Shown: positions 14,597 to 23,369, counted from the stretch's first letter. The stretch is DNA of 45,607 nt from Clostridia bacterium (GCA_017467275.1 JAFTSN010000028.1:1-45607); one strand, 5' to 3'. Numbers and translations are program-made. The notes: a model not told the origin generated them from the sequence alone.

Positions 14597-15430
14597 ATGG
14601 AAGATTTGCGTTCAACCCTGATAAAACATGGGTTCAAGTTTAAAAAACAGTTCGGACAGAACTTTATTTCCGATAAAAATCTGCTTTCGTCAATCGTGGC
14701 GGCTTCGGGGATCGGCGGCGAAACCACGGTTGTGGAGATCGGGTGCGGTGCGGGTACGCTCACGCGCGCGCTTGCAGAACAGGCGAAGCGGGTGTATGCG
14801 TTCGATATCGACGTGGAGCTTCAGCCCGTTTTAGCAGAAACGCTTGCGGGTCTTGAAAACGTGGAGGTAATTTTCCGCGATTTCAACAAAATCAACTTAA
14901 AGGAATTTGAAGCGGAGATTGGCGAATACACAGTCGTGGCGAACCTTCCGTATTATATCACGACCCCGCTTGTGACCAAGCTCCTCGAGGAGGGTGAACG
15001 GGTGCAGGGCATCTCGATTATGGTACAAGAGGAGGTCGCGGAGCGGTTTTGCGCCAAGGAAAATACCCCCGAATATGGCTCGATCACGGCGGCGATTGCT
15101 TTAAAGGGTAAGGCGCGGATTGTGAAGCGGGTCTCTCGAAGCCTATTTTATCCTCGACCGAACGTGGATTCGGCGGTGGTCAAGATCGACTTCGAGCGCG
15201 GCAGGATCCCCGTCAAGGACGAAAAAATGTACCGCGAGACGGTTCGTTGTGCGTTTTTGAACCGCCGAAAGACGTTGGAAAATAACCTAATAAACAGCTT
15301 CTCCTTAACGCGCGAGCAGGCGAAAGAGGTGTTGCGCCTCGCGGGTATAGACGAAAAAGCCCGCGGCGAAACGCTCTCCCCCGAGCGCCTCGCCATCCTT
15401 GCGGACGTGCTTTACGATTATAAGGCTTGA
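14597..15430 (+). CDS. rsmA: 16S rRNA (adenine(1518)-N6/adenine(1519)-N6)-dimethyltransferase
   Basis: A 277-residue RsmA (KsgA) that dimethylates two adjacent adenines in helix 45 of 16S rRNA with SAM. The SAM site VEIGCGAGTLTRAL is at about residues 46-60 and the catalytic NLPYYI at Asn116. FGQNFISDKNLL near the N-terminus is the family signature. The start at 14597 is preferred on family alignment: upstream in-frame residues are unlike RsmA. No Shine-Dalgarno exists, and the promoter -10 ends 6 bases before the ATG, so a leaderless mRNA is predicted. A bidirectional terminator follows. Confidence 0.95.
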   Translation: MEDLRSTLIKHGFKFKKQFGQNFISDKNLLSSIVAASGIGGETTVVEIGCGAGTLTRALAEQAKRVYAFDIDVELQPVLAETLAGLENVEVIFRDFNKINLKEFEAEIGEYTVVANLPYYITTPLVTKLLEEGERVQGISIMVQEEVAERFCAKENTPEYGSITAAIALKGKARIVKRVSRSLFYPRPNVDSAVVKIDFERGRIPVKDEKMYRETVRCAFLNRRKTLENNLINSFSLTREQAKEVLRLAGIDEKARGETLSPERLAILADVLYDYKA

Positions 15431-15514
15431 TGGGAAGTCTAGAAGCGCGCTTTCTTGCAGGGGGGGCGAGGGCAGAGCCCTCGCATAAAGGAGTTCTCAA
15501 GGATTTTGACAATA

Positions 15515-15548
15515 AAAACAGCTCGCGGTGTGTTCCGTGAGCTGTTTT
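15515..15548. terminator. Bidirectional terminator between rsmA and PAP2 gene
   Basis: A 14-bp stem (15515-15528 with 15535-15548, one G-U) is flanked by A's on the left and T's on the right, serving both convergent genes. Confidence 0.8.
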
Positions 15549-15552
15549 GGTT

Positions 15553-16077
15553 TTAAATAAAGGCGAGCAGTCCGAATGCCGTGCCCCAGAGCGCGCCCAT
15601 TAAAAGGTCCGTGGGGAAATGCACACCCGAGGTGAAGCGGATATACCCAATCATAAGTCCTACGATTAATAGCCCAACGCCGAGTAAGGGGAGGTAGGCT
15701 AGTGCCGCCGTGCCGATGACGAACGCACACGCGGCGTGTCTGCTCGGGAAAGAATGTCCCTTGGTGGTCTTGTGTATAATCGGCTCAATGCCGCCCTCCT
15801 CTGCCGTGCGCTCGTAAGGACGTTTACGGTCGAAAAAAATGCGGGCGCACGAGGCCGTTATGAAGCATAGAGCGGGCACGCCCAAAACGCGCAGAAAATC
15901 CCATTTCGTCGGCTCCGACGAGGGCAAGAGCACAATCAGGCAAAACGCCAAATATCCCGCCACGATCAAAACCGTCGTGATCGGATTTGCAATCTTCAGC
16001 GCGAGCATTGCCCAAGCATGTTTTTTATAAAAGGCGGCTTGCCGCTCGTAGATTTTTTGATACGACGTTTTTTCCAT
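15553..16077 (-). CDS. PAP2-family membrane phosphatase
   Basis: A 174-residue membrane protein with four or five hydrophobic segments. The three PAP2 phosphatase motifs are visible: KRPYERTAEEGG (motif 1: K-x6-RP), GHSFPSRHAACAF (motif 2: PSGH-like, with SRH) and SGVHFPTDLLMG (motif 3: SRVHYPTD-like). It probably removes a phosphate from a lipid such as undecaprenyl diphosphate or phosphatidic acid. Start chosen at 16077 (MEKTSYQK): the longer reading would put 24 unlike residues in front. The -10 box TATACT is six bases before this ATG and there is no Shine-Dalgarno. Confidence 0.85.
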   Translation of the reverse strand: MEKTSYQKIYERQAAFYKKHAWAMLALKIANPITTVLIVAGYLAFCLIVLLPSSEPTKWDFLRVLGVPALCFITASCARIFFDRKRPYERTAEEGGIEPIIHKTTKGHSFPSRHAACAFVIGTAALAYLPLLGVGLLIVGLMIGYIRFTSGVHFPTDLLMGALWGTAFGLLAFI

Positions 16078-16083
16078 AGCAAA

Positions 16084-16112
16084 AGTATACCATGAAACGC
16101 CGATTTTCGCAA
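16084..16112 (-). promoter_or_regulatory. PAP2 gene promoter, predicted leaderless
   Basis: Minus strand TTGCGA (16112-16107), 17 bases, TATACT (16089-16084), then 6 nt to the ATG at 16077. Confidence 0.65.
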
Positions 16113-16142
16113 GCTTTTTCCGCGGCTTCGGATAAGATAAGG

Positions 16143-16171
16143 TTGACAAACGTGGAAAAAGGGGGTATAAT
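16143..16171 (+). promoter_or_regulatory. Consensus promoter of the cysteine desulfurase
   Basis: TTGACA (16143-16148), 17 bases, TATAAT (16166-16171), a perfect sigma-A promoter. It diverges from the PAP2 promoter 31 bases away. Confidence 0.8.
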
Positions 16172-16198
16172 GATAGAAAATCCCGAGGGCGGCTTGAA

Positions 16199-17368
16199 AT
16201 GACGGAGAAAAAACGGAGAATCTATTTCGATCACGCGGCGACAACGCCGCTCGATCGGGCGGTGTTTGAGAAAATGTCGCCCTATTTTACGTCGGCGTTT
16301 GGCAACGCCGATTCTCTGCATGCCTACGGTCGCGAGGCGAAGAACGCGCTCGACAGCGCAAGGGATACGCTCTCGGGGCTAATCGGCGCCAATCCAAGCG
16401 AGGTGTATTTCACTTCAGGTGGGACGGAGAGCGACAATTGGGCAATTCTCGGCGGTGCGGAGTGCGCAAAGGAGGGGGGCAGAAATCGAGTGCTCATCTC
16501 CGCGATTGAGCACCACGCCGTGCTTTCGGCGGCGCAAAGATTAGAGGAGCGCGGCTATTCCGTCGGGTATATCCCCGTGGACGAGGGGGGCAGGGTTGAG
16601 TTGAATGCGTTCAAAGCGTTGCTCACGCCCGAAGTTGGACTTGTTGCGGTCATGGCGGCGAATAACGAGACGGGCGTTATCCAGCCCGTGCGCGAGCTTG
16701 CGGCGCTCACGCATGAGAACGGGAGCCTGTTTTTTACGGACGCAGTGCATGCCGCGCCCTATATGCCCATTGACGTGAAAGAATGGGGAGTGGATATGCT
16801 CTCCCTTTCTGCGCATAAATTTTATGGCGGTAGGGGTGCAGGCGCGCTCTTTGTGAGAAAGGGCGTGCGGATCGGACGGCTTGTCACGGGCGGCGAGCAG
16901 GAACGTGGCTTGCGCGGTGGCACAAGCAATATCCCCGCAATCGTCGGGTGCGCCGAGGCTTATGTGCTCGCGCGTGCCGATTTGGAAAAGAATAATGCCA
17001 AAATTGCTCGGCTGAAAACGTTGTTTTTAGAGGAACTGACCGCCCGCGTTTCGGGCGTGCAAGTGAACGGTGCGGAGGAATATGCGCTGCCGTCCGTTTT
17101 AAATATTCGCATAGAGGGTGTGGACAACGCGGCGTTTTTGCGGGCGATGGATCTTGCGGGCGTGGCGTTGAGCGCAGGCGCGGCTTGCGCGAGTGCGGAC
17201 GTCAAGCCCAGTCACGTTTTGACGGCGATGGGCAGGAGCGAGAAAGAGGCAAAGGAGTGCGTGCGTTTCAGCTTCGGCAAGGATAACACGGAGGAGGAGA
17301 TCCTCCTTGGCGCGGCGTTTGCCGCGGAGACGGTGAACAGGCTCCGCAAGGTCGGGGCTAGTCTTTAA
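16199..17368 (+). CDS. Cysteine desulfurase, NifS/IscS family
   Basis: A 389-residue PLP enzyme that removes sulphur from cysteine for Fe-S clusters or tRNA thiolation. IYFDHAATTPLD starts the protein; Lys207 in SAHKFYGGRGAGAL is the Schiff-base lysine and Cys330 in AGAACASADVKPSHVL is the persulphide cysteine on a flexible loop. Length fits group I NifS/IscS. ATG at 16199 follows GAGGGCGG. No scaffold gene (iscU) is adjacent; the next gene is ferredoxin under its own promoter. The specific partner is open. Confidence 0.92.
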   Translation: MTEKKRRIYFDHAATTPLDRAVFEKMSPYFTSAFGNADSLHAYGREAKNALDSARDTLSGLIGANPSEVYFTSGGTESDNWAILGGAECAKEGGRNRVLISAIEHHAVLSAAQRLEERGYSVGYIPVDEGGRVELNAFKALLTPEVGLVAVMAANNETGVIQPVRELAALTHENGSLFFTDAVHAAPYMPIDVKEWGVDMLSLSAHKFYGGRGAGALFVRKGVRIGRLVTGGEQERGLRGGTSNIPAIVGCAEAYVLARADLEKNNAKIARLKTLFLEELTARVSGVQVNGAEEYALPSVLNIRIEGVDNAAFLRAMDLAGVALSAGAACASADVKPSHVLTAMGRSEKEAKECVRFSFGKDNTEEEILLGAAFAAETVNRLRKVGASL

Positions 17369-17414
17369 CGAGGAAAATTGTTGAAAAAGAATTGAAAAAT
17401 CCCGCTCAAGTTAC

Positions 17415-17443
17415 TTTACGAATGAAAAAAAATGTGATATAAT
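17415..17443 (+). promoter_or_regulatory. Ferredoxin promoter
   Basis: TTTACG (17415-17420), 17 bases, TATAAT (17438-17443). Confidence 0.65.
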
Positions 17444-17477
17444 ACAGTTACAGTCTGAAAAACGGAGGTAACAAATC

Positions 17478-17648
17478 ATGGCACACAAGATCACTGATGC
17501 ATGCGTAGCATGTGGCGCTTGCGCGAGCACCTGCCCCGTCGAAGCAATCTCCCTCGGTGGCGATACTTACGTTATCGATCCCGATACCTGTATCGATTGC
17601 GGCGCTTGTGCGGACGGCTGCCCCACGGAAGCTATCAAAGCTGAGTAA
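17478..17648 (+). CDS. 2[4Fe-4S] ferredoxin
   Basis: A 56-residue clostridial ferredoxin, a small electron carrier. Cluster cysteines are C9, C12, C15 with C19 and C38, C41, C44 with C48, in two CxxCxxCxxxCP repeats. The first begins DACVACGACASTCP and the second DTCIDCGACADGCP. CGGAGG precedes the ATG by 8 bases. It has its own promoter and terminator. A longer reading frame overlaps it in another frame and joins the next gene; that is an artefact. Confidence 0.96.
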   Translation: MAHKITDACVACGACASTCPVEAISLGGDTYVIDPDTCIDCGACADGCPTEAIKAE

Positions 17649-17664
17649 AAAGCGATCAAAAGCG

Positions 17665-17694
17665 AAAAGGCGCGGTTTTATTCCGCGCTTTTTT
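17665..17694 (+). terminator. Ferredoxin terminator
   Basis: GCGCGG (17670-17675) pairs with CCGCGC (17683-17688), flanked by A's and T6. Confidence 0.75.
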
Positions 17695-17742
17695 CGTAAG
17701 AATGATTTTTTTTTGGATTACGGAGACGAAACGAGGACGAAT

Positions 17743-18447
17743 ATGCAAGTAGAGCTTAACGAATACGAGGTGGCGGAGGATATGCTGATCGACGGCTTGA
17801 AGATCGTTCAGGACACCCGACTCTATCGTTTCACGTCCGATTCCGTGCTTTTATCCCGCTTTGCGCGGGCGAAAACGGGGGATCGGATCGCGGATTTCTG
17901 TGCGGGGAGCGGCGTTGTCGCCTTTCATTTCCATGCCCTCAACCGCACGAAAAAGCAGGGGCTTTCCTACGTCCTTATTGAAATGCAGGAGGCGCTTTCC
18001 CTGCTCTCCGAAAAGACGGCGCGGCTCAACGACTTTTCCTGCTTTACCCGCCTCAACTGCAAAATTCAGGATATCCCAGACGAATACCGAGAGAGCTTTT
18101 CGCTCATATTGTGCAATCCGCCCTATGAGCGCGGCGGCTTGGAGAACGAGACCTATGAAAAGGCGGTTTGCCGTAAGGAGCTGACAATCACGCTGCGCGA
18201 GATTGCGTTCGTCGCGGCAAAAAATCTCAAATACGGCGGTCGGCTTGCGCTCGTCAACCGTGCGGATAGGCTCGCCGAGGTGTGTTACACCTTAAAGGAA
18301 GCGGGGCTGGAGGTCAAGCGCATACAGCCCGTGGCGGGCAAGGCGGGAGCGGCGCCATATATTGCGCTTTTTGAGGCGGTCAAGGGCGGTAAACCCGCAA
18401 CCGAGCTTTTGCCCACCCTTATTAACGAAAAAAATCAGCCCTTTTGA
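17743..18447 (+). CDS. TrmN6-like SAM-dependent methyltransferase
   Basis: A 234-residue class I methyltransferase of the tRNA1(Val) A37-N6 (TrmN6/YfiC) group. IADFCAGSGVVAF is the SAM-binding loop and LCNPPYERGG (NPPY at 125-128) the adenine-N6 active-site motif. YRFTSDSVLLSRFA is the family's N-terminal block. The gene starts at the ATG at 17743, after ACGAGGACG. The longer frame upstream runs through the ferredoxin gene and is rejected. The stop is just before rsmI, forming a small RNA-modification operon. Confidence 0.88.
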   Translation: MQVELNEYEVAEDMLIDGLKIVQDTRLYRFTSDSVLLSRFARAKTGDRIADFCAGSGVVAFHFHALNRTKKQGLSYVLIEMQEALSLLSEKTARLNDFSCFTRLNCKIQDIPDEYRESFSLILCNPPYERGGLENETYEKAVCRKELTITLREIAFVAAKNLKYGGRLALVNRADRLAEVCYTLKEAGLEVKRIQPVAGKAGAAPYIALFEAVKGGKPATELLPTLINEKNQPF

Positions 18448-18473
18448 AAATTGCGGCTGAAAAGAGGAAACAT

Positions 18474-19289
18474 ATGGTCAGTTTTGTGGCAACCCCAATC
18501 GGGAATTTAAAGGACATCACTCTGCGCGCGCTCGAAACGCTCAAAGCTGCGGACGTCATATTTTGCGAGGACACACGGCATACGCTCAAGCTTTTGAATG
18601 CTTACGAGATCAAAAAACCGTTGTTTTCCTGCCATAAATTCAACGAGGCGCAAGCCGCGGAGCGGATTATCGAAGCGGCGCGGGAGGGGAAGGACGTCGC
18701 AATCGTCTCGGACGCGGGCACGCCCGTTGTGTCCGACCCCGGGAACGTCGTCGCCAAGGCACTTCGTGCGGCGGGTGTGGAATACACGCTCATTCCCGGT
18801 GCGTGTGCGTTCGTTGCCGCGCTCGTTCTCTCTGCCTTGGACGCGGATAAATTTGCCTTTATCGGCTTTTTGCCTGATAAGACGGGGGAGAAAAAGGCGG
18901 TTCTCGACCGCTATAAGGACCTCGATATGACCCTCGCTTTTCACTCTGCCCCGCAGGACGTTGATAAGGACGTTTGCGCGATGTTCGAGGTGTTCGGAGA
19001 AAGAAAGGCGGTTGCCGTCCGCGAAATCACAAAGCTGCATGAGCAGAGCACGCCGTTTCTACTTTCGGAGGGGCTGGAAGGCGAGAAGCGCGGAGAATAC
19101 GTCCTGATCGTCGAGGGGGCAAAGGAGCGCGAAAACCCTTTAAACGCCCTTTCCGAGCGAGAGCACATTTTGCACTATATAAAGGTCGGGTTAGACAAAA
19201 AGGAAGCCTTGAAGCGCGCGGCGAAAGATCGTGGCGTGTCTAAATCCGAGCTGTATAAATTTGCGATCGATATCGATACTATAAAGTGA
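18474..19289 (+). CDS. rsmI: 16S rRNA (cytidine(1402)-2'-O)-methyltransferase
   Basis: A 271-residue RsmI methylating the 2'-OH of C1402 in 16S rRNA. FVATPIGNLKDIT begins the protein, EDTRHTLKLL and SDAGTPVVSDPG follow, and LIPGACAF closes the SAM pocket; all are family hallmarks. Start at 18474 follows AGAGGAAA and matches the family's usual beginning. Its TGA overlaps a GTG codon of the following lipoprotein frame. Confidence 0.94.
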   Translation: MVSFVATPIGNLKDITLRALETLKAADVIFCEDTRHTLKLLNAYEIKKPLFSCHKFNEAQAAERIIEAAREGKDVAIVSDAGTPVVSDPGNVVAKALRAAGVEYTLIPGACAFVAALVLSALDADKFAFIGFLPDKTGEKKAVLDRYKDLDMTLAFHSAPQDVDKDVCAMFEVFGERKAVAVREITKLHEQSTPFLLSEGLEGEKRGEYVLIVEGAKERENPLNALSEREHILHYIKVGLDKKEALKRAAKDRGVSKSELYKFAIDIDTIK

Positions 19290-19291
19290 AA

Positions 19292-20131
19292 ATGCGAAAA
19301 ATCAAAAGTTTCAAAATTTTATTCGTTTCAGTCATGGTATCTTCGTTTGCCTTTTTCGGTGGCTGTAAACAGCAAGGGACGCCCCTTCTTGTCGGCAAGG
19401 AGGACGGGAACACGCTCATTGAAACGCCGAGTAAAACGGCGGACGAATATACTCCCACGGAGAATCTGTTTGCCGTTGCGGGAAAAATGCGTCGGGTAAA
19501 CTATCGCGCGGAGACCACGGGCAAGGTCACTTCCAAGGTCGCCTTTATCCATTACGAGCAAAAAATGACGGACGTCAAGATTCAATCGGGCGGCGAGATC
19601 TATTTCGAGGCGCGCTCCACTTCCACGCTCGTCAAGGTCGGGCTTCGTGCCTTTTTGAGCGGAGAAAAGGCGGTCACAAAAAAAGCGGAGAACGTTGCCG
19701 AGGACCGTTGGTCGACGCACCTTTCCCCGATGAGCAAGACGGAATACCTCGAAAAATACGGCGTTGATCCCGCGTGGCTGACCAACTATGTCTTAAACGG
19801 CGAGACCGTGCTTTCGGGCGAGCTCATTTCGAGTGAAAACGGGGTTTACGTCTGCCGCTACACAATTGATCCCGTTGCGGGGACAGCGGCATATCGCGTG
19901 AAAATGAAAGAGTTCGGCTCTCTCAATAGCCTGCCCGAGATCAAATCCTGCACCCTCGAGCTGTCTTTCGACAGCGCATGGACCCCGATCTATCTCAAAG
20001 CCGAGGACAAATACACAATCAGCCTAGTTGGCGAGATGAATTGCGTCTCCGTTTTGACCCAGACCTTTTCTGCGATCGGAGAAGACGTGGAGATCCCAGA
20101 CGCAGAAAACTATCGTGCCGCGCTCAAATAA
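19292..20131 (+). CDS. Lipoprotein, unrecognised
   Basis: A 279-residue exported lipoprotein. A basic start and hydrophobic stretch end in FAFFGGCKQQG, a lipobox whose Cys25 would be lipidated. The rest has no motif I recognise; it contains many beta-prone, Thr/Val-rich segments and a region reading DPVAGTAAYRVKMKEFG. ATG at 19292 is preferred over the GTG at 19286 that overlaps rsmI, although coupling allows either. Its end overlaps the spmB end by 8 bases in tail-to-tail orientation, with no terminator between. Confidence 0.75.
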   Translation: MRKIKSFKILFVSVMVSSFAFFGGCKQQGTPLLVGKEDGNTLIETPSKTADEYTPTENLFAVAGKMRRVNYRAETTGKVTSKVAFIHYEQKMTDVKIQSGGEIYFEARSTSTLVKVGLRAFLSGEKAVTKKAENVAEDRWSTHLSPMSKTEYLEKYGVDPAWLTNYVLNGETVLSGELISSENGVYVCRYTIDPVAGTAAYRVKMKEFGSLNSLPEIKSCTLELSFDSAWTPIYLKAEDKYTISLVGEMNCVSVLTQTFSAIGEDVEIPDAENYRAALK

Positions 20132-20651
20132 CCCTGCAAAGCAGACAGCAAAAAACGACGGATAAAAAATAGACGAACAGAGAAATGACAAGAGCGGCGG
20201 TGAGCCGCTTTTTCTTTCTGTCCGCAAAGTACACCGCACCGATATAGAACACCGTTTCCGAGGCGCCGTAGACCACGCACGCGCATCGTCCGATATAGCT
20301 GTCCACGCCGTACTGCGTGACGATATCGGCGAGCACTGCCGTCGAGCCGCTTCCCGAAAGGGGCTTAATGAGGACGAGCTCGGCAATTTCCGTCGGGAGT
20401 CCGAGACGGTGAAAAAGCGGAGAAAGGAGGGTGACCAGCCTATCCTCAAGCCCGCTCGCTTCAAAGACTTTTGCAAGCATCATCACGGCAGCTATGTAAG
20501 GAAATATAGAGCAGACGAGCGGAATCGCCCCCTTGACGCCCTCGGTAAACGAATCGTAGACCTTGACCTTTTTCACTGCGGCAAACGCAAACGATAAAAG
20601 GAAAATCACGGGGATAATGCTCGCAAAAATTCTCATAACCGCGGCGTTCAT
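20124..20651 (-). CDS. spmB: Spore maturation protein B
   Basis: A 175-residue multi-spanning membrane protein of the nucleoside-recognition (Gate) domain family. FTEGVKGAIPLVCSIFPYIAAVMMLAKVFEASG and KPLSGSGSTAVLADIV are the family core. In Bacillus SpmA/SpmB are needed for core dehydration of the spore. Its ATG overlaps the spmA stop (ATGA), so it is coupled. Its last codons overlap the convergent lipoprotein gene. Confidence 0.93.
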   Translation of the reverse strand: MNAAVMRIFASIIPVIFLLSFAFAAVKKVKVYDSFTEGVKGAIPLVCSIFPYIAAVMMLAKVFEASGLEDRLVTLLSPLFHRLGLPTEIAELVLIKPLSGSGSTAVLADIVTQYGVDSYIGRCACVVYGASETVFYIGAVYFADRKKKRLTAALVISLFVYFLSVVFCCLLCRVI

Positions 20652-21268
20652 TCAATACCTGCCCCCTGCTTTTTTTGATAAAACGGCGATCGCGAAGCTT
20701 GTTTTTTTGCCGATTTTTCGCCTTTTGGGATAAAGAGGCGCACGAAAACGGCACCTAAAAGGGTGGAAAGCACCGTCGCGAGCAGGGTGGGAAGAATGAC
20801 GTCGGAGGGGCAAGCGGAGCCGAGCGAAACGCGCATAGCAACGACGGAAGTGGGGATGAGCTGGAGCGAGGTTGCACTTAAAACAAAGAGCATAGACGAG
20901 GCGTAATCGGCGTTTTTTTCACCTTCGATAAGATTCGCGGCTTTGATGCCGTAAGGGGTCGCCGCACCGCCCACGCCCAAAAGATTTGCCGAAAGATTCA
21001 TGGCGATTGCGCGTTTGGTTTCCTCCTGTTCCACCTTAAAAAGTCTACCGACCACAGGGCGCAAAAGTTTGGAGACTCCGCGCGTTACTCCGCTGTCCTC
21101 CCAAAGCCGCATAACGCCCATCCAAGCGGCGTAGGAAGCGAGCAAGGAAAGGCATAGCGTGGCGGCGTTTCCCGCGCCCGAAAGGACGGCGGGCAGGAAG
21201 CCCTCGGGGTCGAGAACAAGTAAAACGGCACAGCTTAGAAAAAAAACGACGGAAAAAAGGGTGTTCAT
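20648..21268 (-). CDS. spmA: Spore maturation protein A
   Basis: A 206-residue membrane protein, partner of SpmB. MNLSANLLGVGGAATPYGIKAA is its conserved Gate-domain block, and LSATSLQLIPTSVVAMR follows. It is the first gene of the pair on the minus strand. The ATG at 21268 has no Shine-Dalgarno; TATAAT lies six bases upstream, so the message is probably leaderless. Its presence argues for a spore-former or its descendant. Confidence 0.93.
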   Translation of the reverse strand: MNTLFSVVFFLSCAVLLVLDPEGFLPAVLSGAGNAATLCLSLLASYAAWMGVMRLWEDSGVTRGVSKLLRPVVGRLFKVEQEETKRAIAMNLSANLLGVGGAATPYGIKAANLIEGEKNADYASSMLFVLSATSLQLIPTSVVAMRVSLGSACPSDVILPTLLATVLSTLLGAVFVRLFIPKGEKSAKKQASRSPFYQKKQGAGIE

Positions 21269-21274
21269 ACCGCT

Positions 21275-21303
21275 ATTATATGCGTGAAATCGAGGAAATA
21301 AGC
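21275..21303 (-). promoter_or_regulatory. spmA promoter, predicted leaderless
   Basis: Minus strand TATAAT (21280-21275) is six bases before the ATG; GCTTAT (21303-21298) is 17 bases upstream. The stretch also resembles a sigma-E site (CATATAAT), as sporulation genes often have one, but this is undecided. Confidence 0.5.
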
Positions 21304-21312
21304 AAAAAGTAT

Positions 21313-21341
21313 TTTACAATTTCAAAGAAATGTTGTATAAT
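21313..21341 (+). promoter_or_regulatory. metG promoter
   Basis: TTTACA (21313-21318), 17 bases, TATAAT (21336-21341); diverges from spmA. Confidence 0.75.
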
Positions 21342-21386
21342 ATACAAGTAAAAAAAGATCTGCTCAAAAACGAGAGGTAAATTCTC

Positions 21387-23369
21387 ATGGACAAAAAGAC
21401 TTACTATATCACAACGGCAATTGCCTACGCATCGGGCAAACCGCACATCGGCAACACGTATGAGGCGATTCTTGCCGACGCAATCGCGCGCTTCAAGCGC
21501 AAGCAGGGCTACGACGTATTCTTCCAAACGGGTACGGACGAGCACGGTCAGAAGATTGAGGAAAAAGCGAAAGCGGCGGGCGTCACGCCCAAGGAATACG
21601 TGGATAATGTCGCCGCGGAGATCAAGGGAATCTGGGATCTCGTCGGCACTTCCTATGATAAGTTTATCCGCACGACGGATCAAGATCACGAAACGGAAGT
21701 CACGAAAATGTTTCGCCGTTTTTATGATCAAGGGGACATCTATAAAGGGTACTACGAGGGCATGTATTGCACGCCCTGCGAATCTTTCTGGACGGAGAGC
21801 CAGCTCGTAGGCGGCAAATGTCCCGACTGCGGCAGAGACGTCAAGCCCGCCAAGGAAGAGGCGTATTTCTTTAAAATGGGCAAGTATGCCGACAGGCTTA
21901 TCGAGCATATCAACACCCACCCCGAGTTCATTCAGCCCGTCTCGAGAAAGAACGAAATGATGAACAATTTCCTCTTAAAGGGCTTGCAGGATCTGTGCGT
22001 TTCCAGAACGACTTTTAAGTGGGGCGTACCCGTCGATTTCGACGATCGGCACGTCGTCTACGTCTGGTTGGACGCGCTCGCAAACTATATCACGGGCATC
22101 GGCTATCGCGCGGACGGGAACCACTCCGAGCTCTATAAAAAGTATTGGCCTGCGGATCTGCATTTGATCGGCAAGGACATTCTCCGCTTCCACACCATCT
22201 ATTGGCCTATTTTCCTGATGGCGCTCGGCGAGCCTTTGCCTAAGCAGGTGTTCGGCCATCCTTGGCTCCTTTCGGGCGACGGTAAGATGTCCAAATCCAC
22301 GGGCAACGTCATTTATGCGGACGATCTTGCACGGCTGTTCGGCGTGGATGCCGTTCGTTATTTTGTACTCCATGAAATGCCGTTCGATAACGACGGTCTC
22401 ATTTCTTGGGAGCTTGTGACGGAGCGTTTCAACGCCGATCTTGCCAACGTCCTCGGAAACCTCGTTTCAAGAACGGTTGCCATGATCGGCAAATACTTCG
22501 GCGGCTCGGTCAAAAAAGCGCTCGCCCCCGAGGAAGAACCCGACGGCGAGTTCAAAGCGACGGTTGCGGGCACGGCGGCGAAGGTCGTCAAGAAAGCGGA
22601 CGAGCTTAAAGTTGCGGACGCGCTCACGGAAATCTTCACGCTTTTCCGCCGCGCGAATAAGTATATCGACGAAACTATGCCTTGGGCACTTGCCAAGGAC
22701 GAAGCGAAAAAGGCGCGGTTAAACGACGTTTTATATAACCTCACGCAGGCGATTTTGACGGGAGCCTCGCTCTTGGAGCCCTTCATGCCCGAGACGAGCA
22801 AAAAGATCGCTTCCGCGTTCGGCGCAAAGCTGAGAACGTTTGAGGAATGCGCTTCGTTCGCCACGGAGGAGGAGATCACGGTGACGCCTATTCCCGCGCT
22901 GTTCGCAAGAGCGGATTTCAAGGCACTTCAGCCCGAGATCGAAAAGATCCGCGAAGCACAGATCAAAGAGGCGGCAAATGAGGCGGGCGCGCCCGCCAAG
23001 GACGGGAAAGCGGAAAAGGTTGAGGAAACGGAAAGCTGTCCCGAAATTTCCATCGACGATTTTTGTAAGGTGCGTCTCCAAGTGGGTGAAATCATAGCCT
23101 GCGAAAAGGTGCCCAAGTCCTCCAAGCTCTTGCATGAAACCGTGAAATTCGGGAACGAGACCCGTTCGATCGTTTCGGGGATCGCCAAGCATTACACGCC
23201 CGAGGAAATGGTGGGTAAAAAAGTCGTGTTCGTGACCAACTTAAAGCCCGTCAAAATCTGCGGGATCGAATCGCAGGGCATGATTCTTGCGGCGGAGGAC
23301 GAGGACGGAATGCTCTCGCTCGTCGTTTCCGATAAAGCCGACTTAAAGAGCGGCGCGAGCATCGGTTGA
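21387..23369 (+). CDS. metG: Methionyl-tRNA synthetase
   Basis: A 660-residue class I enzyme charging tRNA-Met. The HIGH-type motif is PHIGN at 19-23 and the KMSKS loop at 300-304. A zinc knuckle with C128, C131, C145, C148 (CTPC, KCPDC) is present. The C-terminal part from about residue 550 is a Trbp111-like tRNA-binding OB domain (DFCKVRLQVGEIIACEKVP, KICGIESQGMILAA). GAGAGGT lies ahead of the ATG. The short leader rules out a T-box. Followed by tatD at 7 bases. Confidence 0.96.
   Translation: MDKKTYYITTAIAYASGKPHIGNTYEAILADAIARFKRKQGYDVFFQTGTDEHGQKIEEKAKAAGVTPKEYVDNVAAEIKGIWDLVGTSYDKFIRTTDQDHETEVTKMFRRFYDQGDIYKGYYEGMYCTPCESFWTESQLVGGKCPDCGRDVKPAKEEAYFFKMGKYADRLIEHINTHPEFIQPVSRKNEMMNNFLLKGLQDLCVSRTTFKWGVPVDFDDRHVVYVWLDALANYITGIGYRADGNHSELYKKYWPADLHLIGKDILRFHTIYWPIFLMALGEPLPKQVFGHPWLLSGDGKMSKSTGNVIYADDLARLFGVDAVRYFVLHEMPFDNDGLISWELVTERFNADLANVLGNLVSRTVAMIGKYFGGSVKKALAPEEEPDGEFKATVAGTAAKVVKKADELKVADALTEIFTLFRRANKYIDETMPWALAKDEAKKARLNDVLYNLTQAILTGASLLEPFMPETSKKIASAFGAKLRTFEECASFATEEEITVTPIPALFARADFKALQPEIEKIREAQIKEAANEAGAPAKDGKAEKVEETESCPEISIDDFCKVRLQVGEIIACEKVPKSSKLLHETVKFGNETRSIVSGIAKHYTPEEMVGKKVVFVTNLKPVKICGIESQGMILAAEDEDGMLSLVVSDKADLKSGASIG

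Noticed and set aside
17512-17742. N-terminal extension of the TrmN6-like methyltransferase
   Set aside because: This frame overlaps the ferredoxin gene and its terminator in another phase; the real start is at 17743 with a ribosome site.
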